Shown in pieces: positions 25,342 to 34,151 of a stretch of 64,000 nt of DNA. Position numbers and translations under genes: made by a program. Under the pieces are notes generated by a model. That model worked only from the letters and a program-made list of their open reading frames with translations, ran no database searches and had not been told where the DNA came from. Position 1 is the first letter of the stretch; the number at the start of each line of letters is the position of its first letter. The DNA lies in the NCBI RefSeq assembly GCF_016862635.1, contig NZ_BONI01000010.1, positions 62,001 to 126,000 of the forward strand, read 5' to 3'. This DNA comes from Catellatospora coxensis (GTDB lineage Bacteria; Actinomycetota; Actinomycetes; Mycobacteriales; Micromonosporaceae).

Positions 25342-25569
25342 TTCGCCGTTGGGCGCGGCGGGGGTGCCGCTGGGCGATGCGGCGCTGACAGGCATTCATC
25401 GTCGCCACTAGACTCGCGGGTCGGGAGCAACCGCCGTCCACCCGGGTGGGCGGCCGCATCCGACTGCCGAGGGCGCACCGGGCCGAGCCCGCGTGGCGGC
25501 AGCGAACCCCGCGCGCGTTCCGGCCCATGGCCGGGATCTGCGCGTATTCCTCGGCAAGGAGCAAGCTCC

Positions 25570-26916
25570 ATGACCCCACGCAGAGCCCTGCACGCCCTGT
25601 GGCTCGCTGTCGTTCCGCTCATCGCCGCGGTGATCCTCACCGTGGCCACACCGGCCGCAGCCGCGACCCTCACCGAGGTCACCGGTTTCGGCGCGAACCC
25701 CGGCAGCCTGCGCATGTTCCTGTACGTGCCGAACACCGTCGCGCCGCGGCCGGCCCTGCTGGTCGCGGTGCACTGGTGCCACGGCGACGGGCAGGCGATG
25801 TACAACGGCTCCGACTACGCCCGGCTCGCCGACCAGTACGGCTTCATCGTGGTCTACCCGTCGGTGACCCGCAGCGACGGCTGCTTCGACGTCGCCTCGG
25901 CCGCCACGCTCACCCACAACGGCGGCGGCGACTCGCTGAGCATCGTCTCGATGACCAAGCACGTGCAGCAGAACTTCAACGCCGACCCTGCCCGCACCTA
26001 CGTCACCGGCGTCTCCTCCGGCGGCATGATGACCAACGTCCTGCTCGGCGCGTACCCGGACGTGTACCGGGCGGGCTCGGCCTTCGCCGGGGTGCCGTTC
26101 GGCTGCTTCGCCGGGACCGAGAGCTGGAACAGCGCCTGCGCCCAGGGGCAGGTCGTGAAGACCCCGCAGCAGTGGGGCGACCTGGTCCGCAACGCGTACC
26201 CCGGCTACACCGGCGCGCGGCCGCGGATGCAGCTGTGGCACGGCGTCAACGACGAGGTCCTGTCGTACGTCAACTTCGGCGAGGCGATCGAGCAGTGGAC
26301 CGACGTGCACGGCCTGAGCCAGACGCCGACCTCGACCGACACCCCGCAGTCGGGCTGGACCCGCACCCGCTACGCCAACGGCTCCGGCCAGGTGCTGGTC
26401 GAGGCGGTCAGCATGGCCAACACCCCGCACAACCTGCCCGTGCAGTACAGCGCCGCGGTCGCCTTCTTCGGCCTGAACACCACGGCCAGCCCGTCGGCAA
26501 GCCCGTCCGCTTCGCCGAGCGCCTCACCGTCGGTGTCGCCTTCGCCGTCGCGCCCGCCGTCGCCCAGCGCGTCGCCGTCGCCGAGCACGTCACCGTCGCC
26601 GAGCGGCTCGCCTCCGGCGCCCGGCGGCTGCACGGCCGTGTTCACCGTGAGCAACGCGTGGACCGGCGGGTTCGTCGCCGCGGTGCGGGTGACCGCGGGC
26701 GGCGGCGGCGTCAACGGCTGGCGGGTCGCGCTGGCGCTGCCGTCCGGGGCGAGCCTCGTCAACGGCTGGAACGGGCAGTTCACCGGGACGACCGGCACGG
26801 TCCAGGTGAGCAACCTGAGCTACAACGGCAAGCTGGCGGCGGGGGCCTACGCGGAGTTCGGCTTCCAGGCCAACGGCGCGCCGACGGGCACCACGGTCTC
26901 GTGCACCGCGCTGTGA
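25570..26916 (+). CDS. Secreted esterase (PHB-depolymerase/CE1 type) with C-terminal CBM2
   Basis: 448 aa. Signal peptide 1-32; esterase domain with nucleophile in GVSSGG (Ser149), Asp in WHGVNDEVLS and His in NTPHNLPVQ; a Ser/Pro linker of about 50 residues (about 306-357); CBM2 about 358-448 (CTAVFTVSNAWTGGF, then NGWNGQFTG and NLSYNGKL). Enzymes of this layout are acetylxylan or feruloyl esterases, so plant cell-wall polysaccharide is the likely target. AAGGAG lies before the ATG. Confidence 0.9.
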   Translation: MTPRRALHALWLAVVPLIAAVILTVATPAAAATLTEVTGFGANPGSLRMFLYVPNTVAPRPALLVAVHWCHGDGQAMYNGSDYARLADQYGFIVVYPSVTRSDGCFDVASAATLTHNGGGDSLSIVSMTKHVQQNFNADPARTYVTGVSSGGMMTNVLLGAYPDVYRAGSAFAGVPFGCFAGTESWNSACAQGQVVKTPQQWGDLVRNAYPGYTGARPRMQLWHGVNDEVLSYVNFGEAIEQWTDVHGLSQTPTSTDTPQSGWTRTRYANGSGQVLVEAVSMANTPHNLPVQYSAAVAFFGLNTTASPSASPSASPSASPSVSPSPSRPPSPSASPSPSTSPSPSGSPPAPGGCTAVFTVSNAWTGGFVAAVRVTAGGGGVNGWRVALALPSGASLVNGWNGQFTGTTGTVQVSNLSYNGKLAAGAYAEFGFQANGAPTGTTVSCTAL

Positions 26917-27039
26917 GCGCCGCCGCTCTCCACCGGCGTTGATCGCCGGTTGCGGGCGGTGCCGGGCAACCGGGCCGCCCGCGACCGGCTCCCATCGCCG
27001 GATCGCGGGCCGCGCCACCCGCGAAAGCACCAGGCGCGA

Positions 27040-27077
27040 AGAAGCGGGGCGGCCGAGTCGACGGCCGCCCCGCTTCT
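27040..27077. terminator. Strong terminator between convergent genes
   Basis: Perfect 16-bp arms (27040-27055 and 27062-27077) around loop AGTCGA, 9 nt beyond the stop of the minus-strand gene. Confidence 0.85.
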
Positions 27078-27085
27078 GTCTGACC

Positions 27086-27784
27086 TCAGGCTCCCGCCGC
27101 GCCCAGTTCGGCTAACTTGGCCTCCAGCTCGGCCAGCTCGGCACGCAGCTTGAGCGCGTGCGCCTCGGCCTCGGCCCGCTCGGCGGCCAGGATGTGCTCC
27201 ACGGCCTCCTGCACACCGGGCACGTCCAGCATCGACACCATCTTCAGCGCCTCCTGCGCCTTGATGATGTAGGGCTTGGCGAGCGCCTTGGTGCCCTGGA
27301 CCGCGCCGACCGTCCACTCGCCCTCGGTGTAGGCCAGCGTCACGGTCAGCCCGGCCGGCGGCTTGACCTTGGGGCCCTTGCCGGCAGCGGGTTTGCGCGG
27401 GGCGGGCGCCACGGCGGGGGTCTCCGGTTCGGACACCTCGGGATTCACGGACACTGGTCGCTCCTGACGGACGGGCTTCTCGCGGATGATCATGAACTCG
27501 GGCTCGGGCGGGGCGACAGGCTCCGGCACCGGCTCGGGCGTGGGCTTGCGGCCCGTGGCGCCCTTGGGCGGGATGCTGAGATCGCCGGGGGCGAACGGCA
27601 GCACGTCGCTGCCGAACTTCACCATGATCCACTCATCATGGGTATCCGGGTCGTCGAGCTGCACGACCTGCCCCAGCTGGCCCGCGATCTGGCCGGCCGC
27701 CTCGGTGAACATGACCCGGGGCCGCTTGCCGGACGCAAGCGTCTCCTGGATCTGCGTCAACTCCTGAGTCGACAGTCCCGTCAT
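27086..27784 (-). CDS. Protein of unknown function with an SOS-box upstream
   Basis: 232 aa, soluble. Residues 1-75 look globular (QIQETLASGKRPRVMFTEAAGQIAGQLGQVV, then DEWIMVKFGSDVLPFAPGDLSIP). A Pro/Glu-rich linker follows (about 76-140), then a short globular part (LTVTLAYTEGEWTVGAVQGTKALAKPYIIKAQEALKMVS) and a C-terminal coiled coil rich in AE/LE heptads. I do not recognise the family. GGGAG precedes the ATG. A consensus-quality LexA box 55 nt upstream suggests DNA-damage induction. Confidence 0.7.
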   Translation of the reverse strand: MTGLSTQELTQIQETLASGKRPRVMFTEAAGQIAGQLGQVVQLDDPDTHDEWIMVKFGSDVLPFAPGDLSIPPKGATGRKPTPEPVPEPVAPPEPEFMIIREKPVRQERPVSVNPEVSEPETPAVAPAPRKPAAGKGPKVKPPAGLTVTLAYTEGEWTVGAVQGTKALAKPYIIKAQEALKMVSMLDVPGVQEAVEHILAAERAEAEAHALKLRAELAELEAKLAELGAAGA

Positions 27785-27838
27785 AACCGCGCTCCCACCC
27801 TCCAGCAGCGGCAGCACGGCCACCGCATATACCCTCGC

Positions 27839-27852
27839 CGAACACATGTTTG
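27839..27852 (-). promoter_or_regulatory. LexA (SOS) box candidate
   Basis: CGAACACATGTTTG matches the gram-positive SOS consensus CGAACRNRYGTTYG at every defined position. A half-site-like GAACATGC lies 14 nt further upstream on the minus strand. Confidence 0.6.
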
Positions 27853-28013
27853 ATACGCATGTTCTATCAGAGCCCACCGACAACGACGGCACTGACACCA
27901 TGCGGAAAAGTGGGGACATCTTCGCAGTACCGCCCCGCTCCGCGCACCGGGTGTGTCGGCGGTGACAGTGTCACGGTCTGTCACGGTCGCACGACGGTTG
28001 TTCTAATGGACCG

Positions 28014-28742
28014 ATGGGGATCATCATCGTGACCGGCGGCAGCCGCGGCATCGGCGCTGCCACCTGCGTAAAGCTCGCCGCGGCGGGACATGACGTCGTG
28101 GTCGGCTACCGCGGGGACGCCGACGCGGCGGCCGAGGTCGTGGCGAAGGTGGCCACGGCGGGGCGGCGCGCGCTCGCGATCCGCGTCGACGTGTCCGACG
28201 GCACGCAGGTGCGCGAGCTGTTCGACCGTACGCAGGCCGAGCTGGGCACACCCACCGGCCTGGTCAACAACGCGGCGGTGAGCAGCGCCATCGGGCCGTT
28301 CACCGAGCTGTCCGAAGCCGACCTGCGCCGCGTGGTCGAGGTCAACGTCATCGGCGCGATCCTCTGCGCGCAGGAGGCGGCCCGCCGGATGGGCCCCGGC
28401 GGCGCGATCGTCAACGTCTCCTCGGTCGCCGCGACCCTGGGCAGCCCCGGCGAGTACGTGCACTACGCCGCGTCGAAGGCGGCCGTCGAGACGCTGACCG
28501 TCGGCCTGTCCAAGGAACTCGGCCCGGCCGGGATCAGGGTCAACACGGTCTCCCCCGGCGTGATCCACACCGGGTTCCACGCCGGCAGCGGCGAGCCCGG
28601 CCGCGCGGACCGGCTCGGCCCGGCCGCCCCGCTCGGCCGCTCGGGGCAGCCCGAGGAGGTCGCGAACGCCATCGTCTGGCTGCTGAGCGACGAGGCCTCG
28701 TACACCACCGGCGCGACCCTCAAGGTCTCCGGCGGCCGCTGA
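28014..28742 (+). CDS. SDR-family oxidoreductase (FabG-like)
   Basis: 242 aa. TGGSRGIG (residues 7-14), NNAAVS, catalytic Ser in NVSSVAATLG, Tyr/Lys in HYAASKAAVE and the C-terminal SGGR make a complete classical SDR. It is likely an NADP(H)-dependent 3-oxoacyl- or sugar-type reductase; the substrate is unknown. No ribosome site. TCTAAT ends 6 nt before the ATG, suggesting a leaderless mRNA. Confidence 0.9.
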   Translation: MGIIIVTGGSRGIGAATCVKLAAAGHDVVVGYRGDADAAAEVVAKVATAGRRALAIRVDVSDGTQVRELFDRTQAELGTPTGLVNNAAVSSAIGPFTELSEADLRRVVEVNVIGAILCAQEAARRMGPGGAIVNVSSVAATLGSPGEYVHYAASKAAVETLTVGLSKELGPAGIRVNTVSPGVIHTGFHAGSGEPGRADRLGPAAPLGRSGQPEEVANAIVWLLSDEASYTTGATLKVSGGR

Positions 28743-28770
28743 CCCGCCCGGAGCACAGCGCGAAAGGCGA

Positions 28771-28800
28771 TTGACGAAGGCGCATAGCATGGCGGATAGT
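28771..28800 (+). promoter_or_regulatory. Candidate sigma-70-type promoter
   Basis: TTGACG (28771-28776) and GATAGT (28795-28800) with an 18-nt spacer, in front of the small membrane protein gene. A loose inverted repeat GGATA...TATCC (28794-28817) overlaps the -10 and start region and could be an operator. Confidence 0.45.
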
Positions 28801-28830
28801 GACGCTGTCCATTATCCAGAGAGGCTCGCC

Positions 28831-29235
28831 ATGTCCCACGCCACCCTGCTCACCGCGGGCATCCTGCTCATCACCGTGTCGACCATCGTCTTCGGCGGGC
28901 TGTCGCTGCTGATGAGCATCGTCAAGCGCATCCCCGGCTACCTCGACAACCCGGTCCGGCGGGCGCTGTGGACCGCCGGGCACGCCCACGCCGGCGTGCT
29001 CGTGATCTTCGCCCTGGTCGCCCTGCCCTACCTCGACGAGACCGGCTACGGCGCGGGCACGCAGACCCTGGTCCGCGCCCTGCTCGTGGCCCCGCCGATC
29101 GTGATGTCGCTGGGCTTCTTCCTGTCCGTGGTGCGCCCGAGCGACACCAGGCCGAACAAGCTCATCTGGCTCGTGCCGCTGGGCGGGGCAGCACTGGCCG
29201 CGGGCACCCTGACGCTCGGCCTGGGCCTGGTCTGA
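28831..29235 (+). CDS. Small four-helix membrane protein
   Basis: 134 aa with four hydrophobic segments (about 6-28, 50-68, 83-99, 110-132) and GHAHAGVLVIFAL in the second. AGAGAGG precedes the ATG. I do not recognise a named family. It has its own promoter candidate and is followed by a separately transcribed gene. Confidence 0.7.
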   Translation: MSHATLLTAGILLITVSTIVFGGLSLLMSIVKRIPGYLDNPVRRALWTAGHAHAGVLVIFALVALPYLDETGYGAGTQTLVRALLVAPPIVMSLGFFLSVVRPSDTRPNKLIWLVPLGGAALAAGTLTLGLGLV

Positions 29236-29286
29236 CCACACCGGACCGCGGGCCGGAGAACATGAGGGGGCGGCTAACGTCCCCTC

Positions 29287-29937
29287 ATGTTCTTCGACGG
29301 CATGCCGGGCGACTGGCGACCCCTGCCGCTGGCCCAGGCGGCGCAGCGCTACGACCTCGGCGAGGCCAGCTACGACAGCGTCCACCTGGCGGACCTGTTC
29401 GGCGACGAGCCGGAGCACTTCCACGTCCACTCCGGCGACCTCGTGGTGGACGGGCCGCTGGCCCTGGGCAACATGCCCGGCGAGGACGAGGACACCGTGT
29501 ACGTCGTCGACGGCGACCTCACCGTGCACGGCCCGCTCGGCTTCCGCAACCTCGACGTGTACACGTCGCTGTACGTCACCGGCACCGTCGCCGCGCACGA
29601 CCTGGTCTGCCTGTGGGACAGCTGCCTGTTCGTCGGCGGTTCGCTGCACGTCGGCGGCCTGCTGGCGACCTCGCTGACCGACGCGGGCCACCTCGTCGTG
29701 AAGGACCGGCTGACCTGCCCGATCTGGCTGGACGACCGGGGCCGCGGCGCGATCTACGTCGACCCGGAGCCCGGCACCCGCTTCCTCGGCGCGCCCGACA
29801 ACCCGCTGCGTCCCGCCGACGCCCCGGCCGAGGACATCGCCGCGGCGCTGCGGGCGGAGTTCCTGGCGGAGCAGGGCCACGTCGACGTGGACGAGATCCA
29901 CCGCGCCGTGCTGGCCGGCCGCCCCGTGCTGCGCTGA
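29287..29937 (+). CDS. Hypothetical beta-helix-like protein
   Basis: 216 aa, acidic, soluble. The middle has stacked beta-strand turns: HVHSGDLVVDGPLALGN, TVYVVDGDLTVHGPLGFRNLDVYTSLYVTGTVAAHDLV and LFVGGSLHVGGLLATSL. This resembles bactofilin/polymer-forming beta-helix repeats. The C-terminal 60 residues are helical. No ribosome site; TAACGT ends 6 nt before the ATG, so probably leaderless. Function unknown. Confidence 0.65.
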   Translation: MFFDGMPGDWRPLPLAQAAQRYDLGEASYDSVHLADLFGDEPEHFHVHSGDLVVDGPLALGNMPGEDEDTVYVVDGDLTVHGPLGFRNLDVYTSLYVTGTVAAHDLVCLWDSCLFVGGSLHVGGLLATSLTDAGHLVVKDRLTCPIWLDDRGRGAIYVDPEPGTRFLGAPDNPLRPADAPAEDIAAALRAEFLAEQGHVDVDEIHRAVLAGRPVLR

Positions 29938-29946
29938 GGGCGCCGG

Positions 29947-31161
29947 TCAGGGGTGGCCGGGGTCGTGGGCGTCGGGCAGCCCCGGCGCCACGATCACCGG
30001 CTCGGCGAGCGGGTGCGCGGAGCGGGGCAGGATCACGCGTACCACCAGGCCGCCGCCGGGGCGGGGCACGGCGACCGCGTCGCCGCGGTGGGCCTGCGCG
30101 ACCGCGCGCACGATGGACAGCCCGAGGCCGCTGCCGCGCGAGGAGCCGACCCGGTCGGTGAGCCGCCGGAACGGCTCGAACAGCGTCGGCACCTCGTACG
30201 CCGAGATGACCGCGCCGGTGTTGCTCACCACGATCTCGGCGTGGCGGGGCCGGGCGATGGTCTGCACCCGCACCCAGCCGCCCGCGACGTTGTACCGCGT
30301 CGCGTTGTCGATCAGGTTGCGGATCAGCTGCTCCAGCAGGATCGGGTCGCCGGTCACCGGCGCCGGGGCCAGGTCGCGGCCGATCTGCACGGACAGCCGC
30401 CCGGCCAGCGCCTCGGTGGTGTCGGCGGCGATGGTGGCCAGCTCGGCGATGTCGACCAGGCGGCGCTCGGTCACCGCGTCCTCGGCGCGGGCGAGCGTCA
30501 GCAGGGCGTCGATGAGCCGCTCGTGGCGCTGGTTGACGGCGAGCAGGTTCTGGCCGAGCTGATGCACCTGCGGCGGGCTGTCCGGGCGGCTCATCGCGAC
30601 CTCGACCAGGGTGCGGTTCAGCGCGATCGGGGTCTTCAGCTCGTGCGCGGCGTTGGCGATGAACCGGCCCTGGCCCGCGAAGGCCTCGTCGAGGCGGTCG
30701 AGCATGCTGTCGAACGAGTCGGCGAGGCTCTTCACCTCGCCGGGCGGGGCGTCCAGGTCGATGCGCTTGTGCAGGGTGCGACCGGCGATCCGGTGCGCGG
30801 TCGCGGTGATCATGCTGAGCGGGCGCAGCAGCCGCCCGGCCACGAACCAGCCCGCGGCGGTGGCCAGCACCCACATCGCGAGCAGCGTCAGACCGCCCTT
30901 GAACAGCAGGTTGGCCTGCATCGAGTCCAGGATCGTCTGCTTGGACGCCTCGATGGAGCCGGGTTTGATCGTCCCCACGCTGGTGTAGTCGAACGGATCG
31001 GGGCCGCGCTGCTGGTCGGACAGCAGGATGCCCATGCTGTACTCCATGGCGTTGTCGACCAGGATCAGCACGCCGGCCAGCACCGAACCGCCCGCCAGGG
31101 CGAACACGAGGCTGAACACGACGGTCAGGCGTACCCGCAGATTGCCCCGCCACTCGCCCAT
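29947..31161 (-). CDS. Sensor histidine kinase
   Basis: 404 aa. Two transmembrane helices (about 11-33 and 88-110) enclose a short extracytoplasmic loop. A HAMP domain follows, then the H-box ANAAHELKTPIALNRTLVEVA with phospho-acceptor His near 170. The N-box LIRNLIDNATRYN and G-box SGLGLSIVRAVAQAH of the HATPase are intact. Its ATG overlaps the response-regulator stop (TGATG), so the two are co-translated. The stimulus is unknown. Confidence 0.93.
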   Translation of the reverse strand: MGEWRGNLRVRLTVVFSLVFALAGGSVLAGVLILVDNAMEYSMGILLSDQQRGPDPFDYTSVGTIKPGSIEASKQTILDSMQANLLFKGGLTLLAMWVLATAAGWFVAGRLLRPLSMITATAHRIAGRTLHKRIDLDAPPGEVKSLADSFDSMLDRLDEAFAGQGRFIANAAHELKTPIALNRTLVEVAMSRPDSPPQVHQLGQNLLAVNQRHERLIDALLTLARAEDAVTERRLVDIAELATIAADTTEALAGRLSVQIGRDLAPAPVTGDPILLEQLIRNLIDNATRYNVAGGWVRVQTIARPRHAEIVVSNTGAVISAYEVPTLFEPFRRLTDRVGSSRGSGLGLSIVRAVAQAHRGDAVAVPRPGGGLVVRVILPRSAHPLAEPVIVAPGLPDAHDPGHP

Positions 31162-31817
31162 CAGCGGATCCGGTAGCCGACGGCGGTGACCGTCTCGATC
31201 GGCTGCGGCTCGCCCAGCTTGCGGCGCAGGCCGCTGATGGTGACCCGGACGATGGTGGTGAACGGGTCCATGTTCTCGTCCCAGACCTTCTCCAGCAGCG
31301 TCTCCGCCGACACCACCGCGCCCTCGGCCCGCAGCAACTCCTCCAGCACCGCGAACTCGCGGCGGGACAGGCTCACGTAACGCCCGTCCCGGTAGGTCTC
31401 GCGGTGGTGCGGGTCGAGCCGGATGCCGGCCCGTTCCAGCACCGGCGGCGTGGCCGGGCGGGCCCGGCGGCCCAGCGCCCGCACCCGGGCCACCAGCTCG
31501 GCGAACGCGAACGGCTTGGGCAGGTAGTCGTCGGCGCCCAGGCTCAGCCCGGCGACCCGCTCGGCGACCGTCACCGACACGGTGAGCATCAGCACCCGCA
31601 CGTCCAGGCCCTGCGCCACGACCTGGCGGCACACCTCGTCGCCGTGCACCCGCGGCAGGTCCCGGTCCAGGATCATCACGTCGTACGCGTTGACCGCGAG
31701 CTTCTCCAGCGCCGCCGCCCCGTCGTAGGCGACGTCGACGGCGATCGCCTCCTGCCGCAGCCCCTCGGCGACGGCCTCGGCCATCAGTTCCTCGTCCTCC
31801 ACGACCAGGACCCGCAC
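31161..31817 (-). CDS. OmpR-family response regulator
   Basis: 218 aa from a GTG with a GAGGAGG site; a longer start adds 13 unlikely residues. Receiver domain has acidic pocket VVEDEE, phospho-site Asp51 in MILDRDLP, and KPF lysine. The C-terminal winged helix (SLSRREFAVLEELLRA, VWDENMDPFTTIVRVTISGLRRKLG) is OmpR/PhoB type. First gene of the pair with the histidine kinase. Direct repeats just upstream are a likely autoregulatory site. Confidence 0.93.
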   Translation of the reverse strand: MRVLVVEDEELMAEAVAEGLRQEAIAVDVAYDGAAALEKLAVNAYDVMILDRDLPRVHGDEVCRQVVAQGLDVRVLMLTVSVTVAERVAGLSLGADDYLPKPFAFAELVARVRALGRRARPATPPVLERAGIRLDPHHRETYRDGRYVSLSRREFAVLEELLRAEGAVVSAETLLEKVWDENMDPFTTIVRVTISGLRRKLGEPQPIETVTAVGYRIR

Positions 31818-31861
31818 CCCGCCACCTCCTCGACGAACCGACCGCCAAGTATGCACGGGCG

Positions 31862-31879
31862 GTGTTAGCGCAGTGTTAG
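31862..31879. promoter_or_regulatory. Tandem direct repeat, likely response-regulator site
   Basis: GTGTTAG at 31862-31868 and again at 31873-31879, one helical turn (11 bp) apart, in the divergent region between the response regulator and alr. OmpR-family proteins commonly bind such direct repeats. Confidence 0.5.
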
Positions 31880-31927
31880 TGAAATCCCTCTCGGCACCCT
31901 CACACCCCCTGCGGTTGGCTACCCACC

Positions 31928-33106
31928 GTGACTGGAGAGCTGGCTGAGGCGGTCGTCGACCTCGCGGCGATCGAGGCCAACGTCGGACGGATCGCCGGGG
32001 CCACGACCGCCGCGGTGATGGCCGTGGTGAAGGCGGACGGGTTCGGCCACGGCGCGGTGCCGGTGGCGCGGGCCGCGCTGGCCGGCGGCGCCGCCTGGCT
32101 CGGGGTCACCAGCGCCGCCGAGGCCCTGGAGCTGCGCCGGGCGGGGCTGACCGCGCCGGTGCTGAGCTGGCTGCACGGCCCCCGCACCGACTTCGCCGCG
32201 CTGGCCGCCGCCGACGTCGACGTGTCCGTGGCCGCCCCGGAGCTGCTCGACGCGGTCGCCGCCGCAGCCCGCGCCGCCGGCCGCCCGGCGCGGGTCCACC
32301 TCAAGATCGATACTGGTATGTCGCGGCACGGCGCGACCGCCGCGGGCTGGCCGGAGCTGGTCGCCTGGGCCCGCAAGTACGAGCGGGAGGGCGTGCTCGC
32401 CGTGCGCGGCGTGTGGTCGCACCTGGCCACCGCCGACTCGTCTCCTTCCGGCGTGAGCGCGCAGACGGCCGCGTTCGGCGAGGCGGTGGCGTACGCCCGT
32501 GACGCCGGGCTGGAGCCGGAACTGCTGCATCTGGCGAACTCGGCGGCCGCGTTCACCGCCCCGCACACCCACTTCGACCTGGTCCGCGCCGGCATCGCGG
32601 TGTACGGGGTCGAGCCCGTGCCCGGTCGCGCCTTCGGGCTGCGACCGGCACTCACGCTGCGTACCGAAGTGATCATGACCAAGCGGGTGCCCGCCGGCAC
32701 CGGCGTCTCCTACCAGCACACCCACGTCACCGACCAGCCCACCACGCTCGCGCTGATCCCGCTCGGCTTCGCCGACGGCATCCCGCGCGGCGTCGACGGC
32801 CGGGCACAGGTCCTGCTCGGGGGGCGGCGATCGCCGATCATCGGCCGCGTCGCCATGGACCAGTGCGTCGTCGACGCGGGCGACCTGGAGGTGCGCATCG
32901 GCGACCCGGTCACCGTGCTCGGCCCCGGCGACGCCGGCGAACCCACCGCCGCCGACTGGGCGGCCTGGGCGGCCACCAACCCGCACGAGATCCTCACCGG
33001 CATCGGCACCCGCGTGCCCCGCCACCACGATGGGAAGGGCACCTTCACAGCGGACGTCCGTGTAGAAGGTGCCCTTCCTTCCTGCGCCACGGAAGGGAAG
33101 CGTTGA
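31928..33106 (+). CDS. alr: Alanine racemase
   Basis: 392 aa. PLP lysine in VVKADGFGHG (Lys35), HLKIDTGMSRHG, and the second catalytic Tyr in GVSYQHTH (about 262) are all present, so this should interconvert L- and D-alanine. It overlaps ddl by one base (TGATG), giving a D-Ala-D-Ala operon. The normal domain ends near RVPRH; the final residues (DGKGTFTADVRVEGALPS and following) are encoded by a 46-bp dispersed repeat plus flank, an acquired C-terminal tail. Confidence 0.95.
   Translation: MTGELAEAVVDLAAIEANVGRIAGATTAAVMAVVKADGFGHGAVPVARAALAGGAAWLGVTSAAEALELRRAGLTAPVLSWLHGPRTDFAALAAADVDVSVAAPELLDAVAAAARAAGRPARVHLKIDTGMSRHGATAAGWPELVAWARKYEREGVLAVRGVWSHLATADSSPSGVSAQTAAFGEAVAYARDAGLEPELLHLANSAAAFTAPHTHFDLVRAGIAVYGVEPVPGRAFGLRPALTLRTEVIMTKRVPAGTGVSYQHTHVTDQPTTLALIPLGFADGIPRGVDGRAQVLLGGRRSPIIGRVAMDQCVVDAGDLEVRIGDPVTVLGPGDAGEPTAADWAAWAATNPHEILTGIGTRVPRHHDGKGTFTADVRVEGALPSCATEGKR
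33033..33078 (+). repeat. 46-bp dispersed hairpin repeat, copy 2 (inside alr 3' end)
   Basis: GGAAGGGCACCTTC (33033-33046), an 18-nt loop that is itself palindromic (CGGACGTCCG core), GAAGGTGCCCTTCC (33065-33078). Unlike the other two copies it is within a coding sequence, just before the alr stop. Confidence 0.85.
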
Positions 33107-34107
33107 TGAAGGTCGCTGTTGTTTACGGGGGGCGGAGCGGGGAGCACGAGGTCTCGTGCAAGAGCGCGCGCAGCATCCTGAGCCACCTGGACCGGGGGCG
33201 GTACGACCTCACCGAGGTGGTCATCGGGCGCGACGGGGGCTGGCAGGTCGACGGCGTCGCGGTGGGCATGGGGGACGCGCTGCGGGCGCTGGGCGGCGTC
33301 GACGTGGTGTTCCCGGCGCTGCACGGGCCGTACGGCGAGGACGGCACGGTGCAGTCGCTGCTGGAGCTGGTCGGCGTGCCGTACGTCGGCAGCGGCGTGC
33401 TGGCCAGCGCCACCGGCATGGACAAGGAGTTCACGAAGAAGATCCTGGCCGCGGACGGGCTGCGGGTGGCCGACGGCGTCGTGCTGCGGCCCGGCCAGGA
33501 CGACGTGTCGCCGGCCGACCGCGAGCGCCTGGGCCTGCCCGTCTTCGTCAAGCCGGCCCGCGCCGGGTCGAGCATCGGGGTCACCCGCGTCGACGACTGG
33601 GCGCAGCTGCCCGCGGCGCTGGCCGCGGCCCGTGAATGCGACGGCAAGGTGCTCGTCGAGGCCGGCGTCGCCGGGCGCGAGGTGGACGTGGCGGTGCTCG
33701 AACACCCGGACGGCACGCTGCAGGCCGGGCCGCCGCTGGAGATCCGGGTCGCCGACGGGCACGGCTTCTTCGACTACGACGCCAAGTACACCGCCGGTGA
33801 GGTGGTGTTCGACATCCCGGCCCGGCTCGACCCGTGGGTCATCGCGCTGCTGCAGTGCCGGGCGCTGCAGGCGTTCGCCGCGCTGGAGTGCCGGGGCCTG
33901 CTGCGGGTGGACTTCTTCCTGCCCACCGACGGCGGCGAGCCGGTCCTCAACGAGGTCAACACGTTCCCCGGGTTCACCTCCGCGTCGCAGTACCCGCGGA
34001 TCTGGCAGGCCGCCGGGATCTCCTACCCGGACCTGCTGGACACCCTCGTGAACACCGCGGCCGCCTCGGCGGGCCGCTCGCTGACCGCCCTGGCCGGGCG
34101 GCGCTGA
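33106..34107 (+). CDS. ddl: D-alanine--D-alanine ligase
   Basis: 333 aa, ATP-grasp. Motifs: VYGGRSGEHEVSCKSA at the N-terminus, HGPYGEDGTVQ, VKPARAGSSIGV, and NEVNTFPGFTSASQYP at the end. The FFDYDAKY segment keeps the tyrosine associated with D-Ala as second substrate, so D-Ala-D-Ala rather than D-Ala-D-Lac is expected. Starts one base inside alr with a GGAAGGGAAG site. Followed by a strong terminator. Confidence 0.95.
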   Translation: MKVAVVYGGRSGEHEVSCKSARSILSHLDRGRYDLTEVVIGRDGGWQVDGVAVGMGDALRALGGVDVVFPALHGPYGEDGTVQSLLELVGVPYVGSGVLASATGMDKEFTKKILAADGLRVADGVVLRPGQDDVSPADRERLGLPVFVKPARAGSSIGVTRVDDWAQLPAALAAARECDGKVLVEAGVAGREVDVAVLEHPDGTLQAGPPLEIRVADGHGFFDYDAKYTAGEVVFDIPARLDPWVIALLQCRALQAFAALECRGLLRVDFFLPTDGGEPVLNEVNTFPGFTSASQYPRIWQAAGISYPDLLDTLVNTAAASAGRSLTALAGRR

Positions 34108-34111
34108 TACG

Positions 34112-34151
34112 CCGCGGAGCCCGGTGACTGGGGTAGTGCCGGGCTCCGCGG
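34112..34151 (+). terminator. Terminator of the alr-ddl operon
   Basis: CCGCGGAGCCCGG (34112-34124) and CCGGGCTCCGCGG (34139-34151), perfect 13-bp arms and a 14-nt loop, 4 nt after the ddl stop. Confidence 0.8.

Noticed and set aside
33106-34107. Ligase as a VanA-type D-Ala-D-Lac enzyme
   Set aside because: The FFDYDAKY segment retains the tyrosine of D-Ala-D-Ala ligases and no vanH/vanX genes are adjacent.
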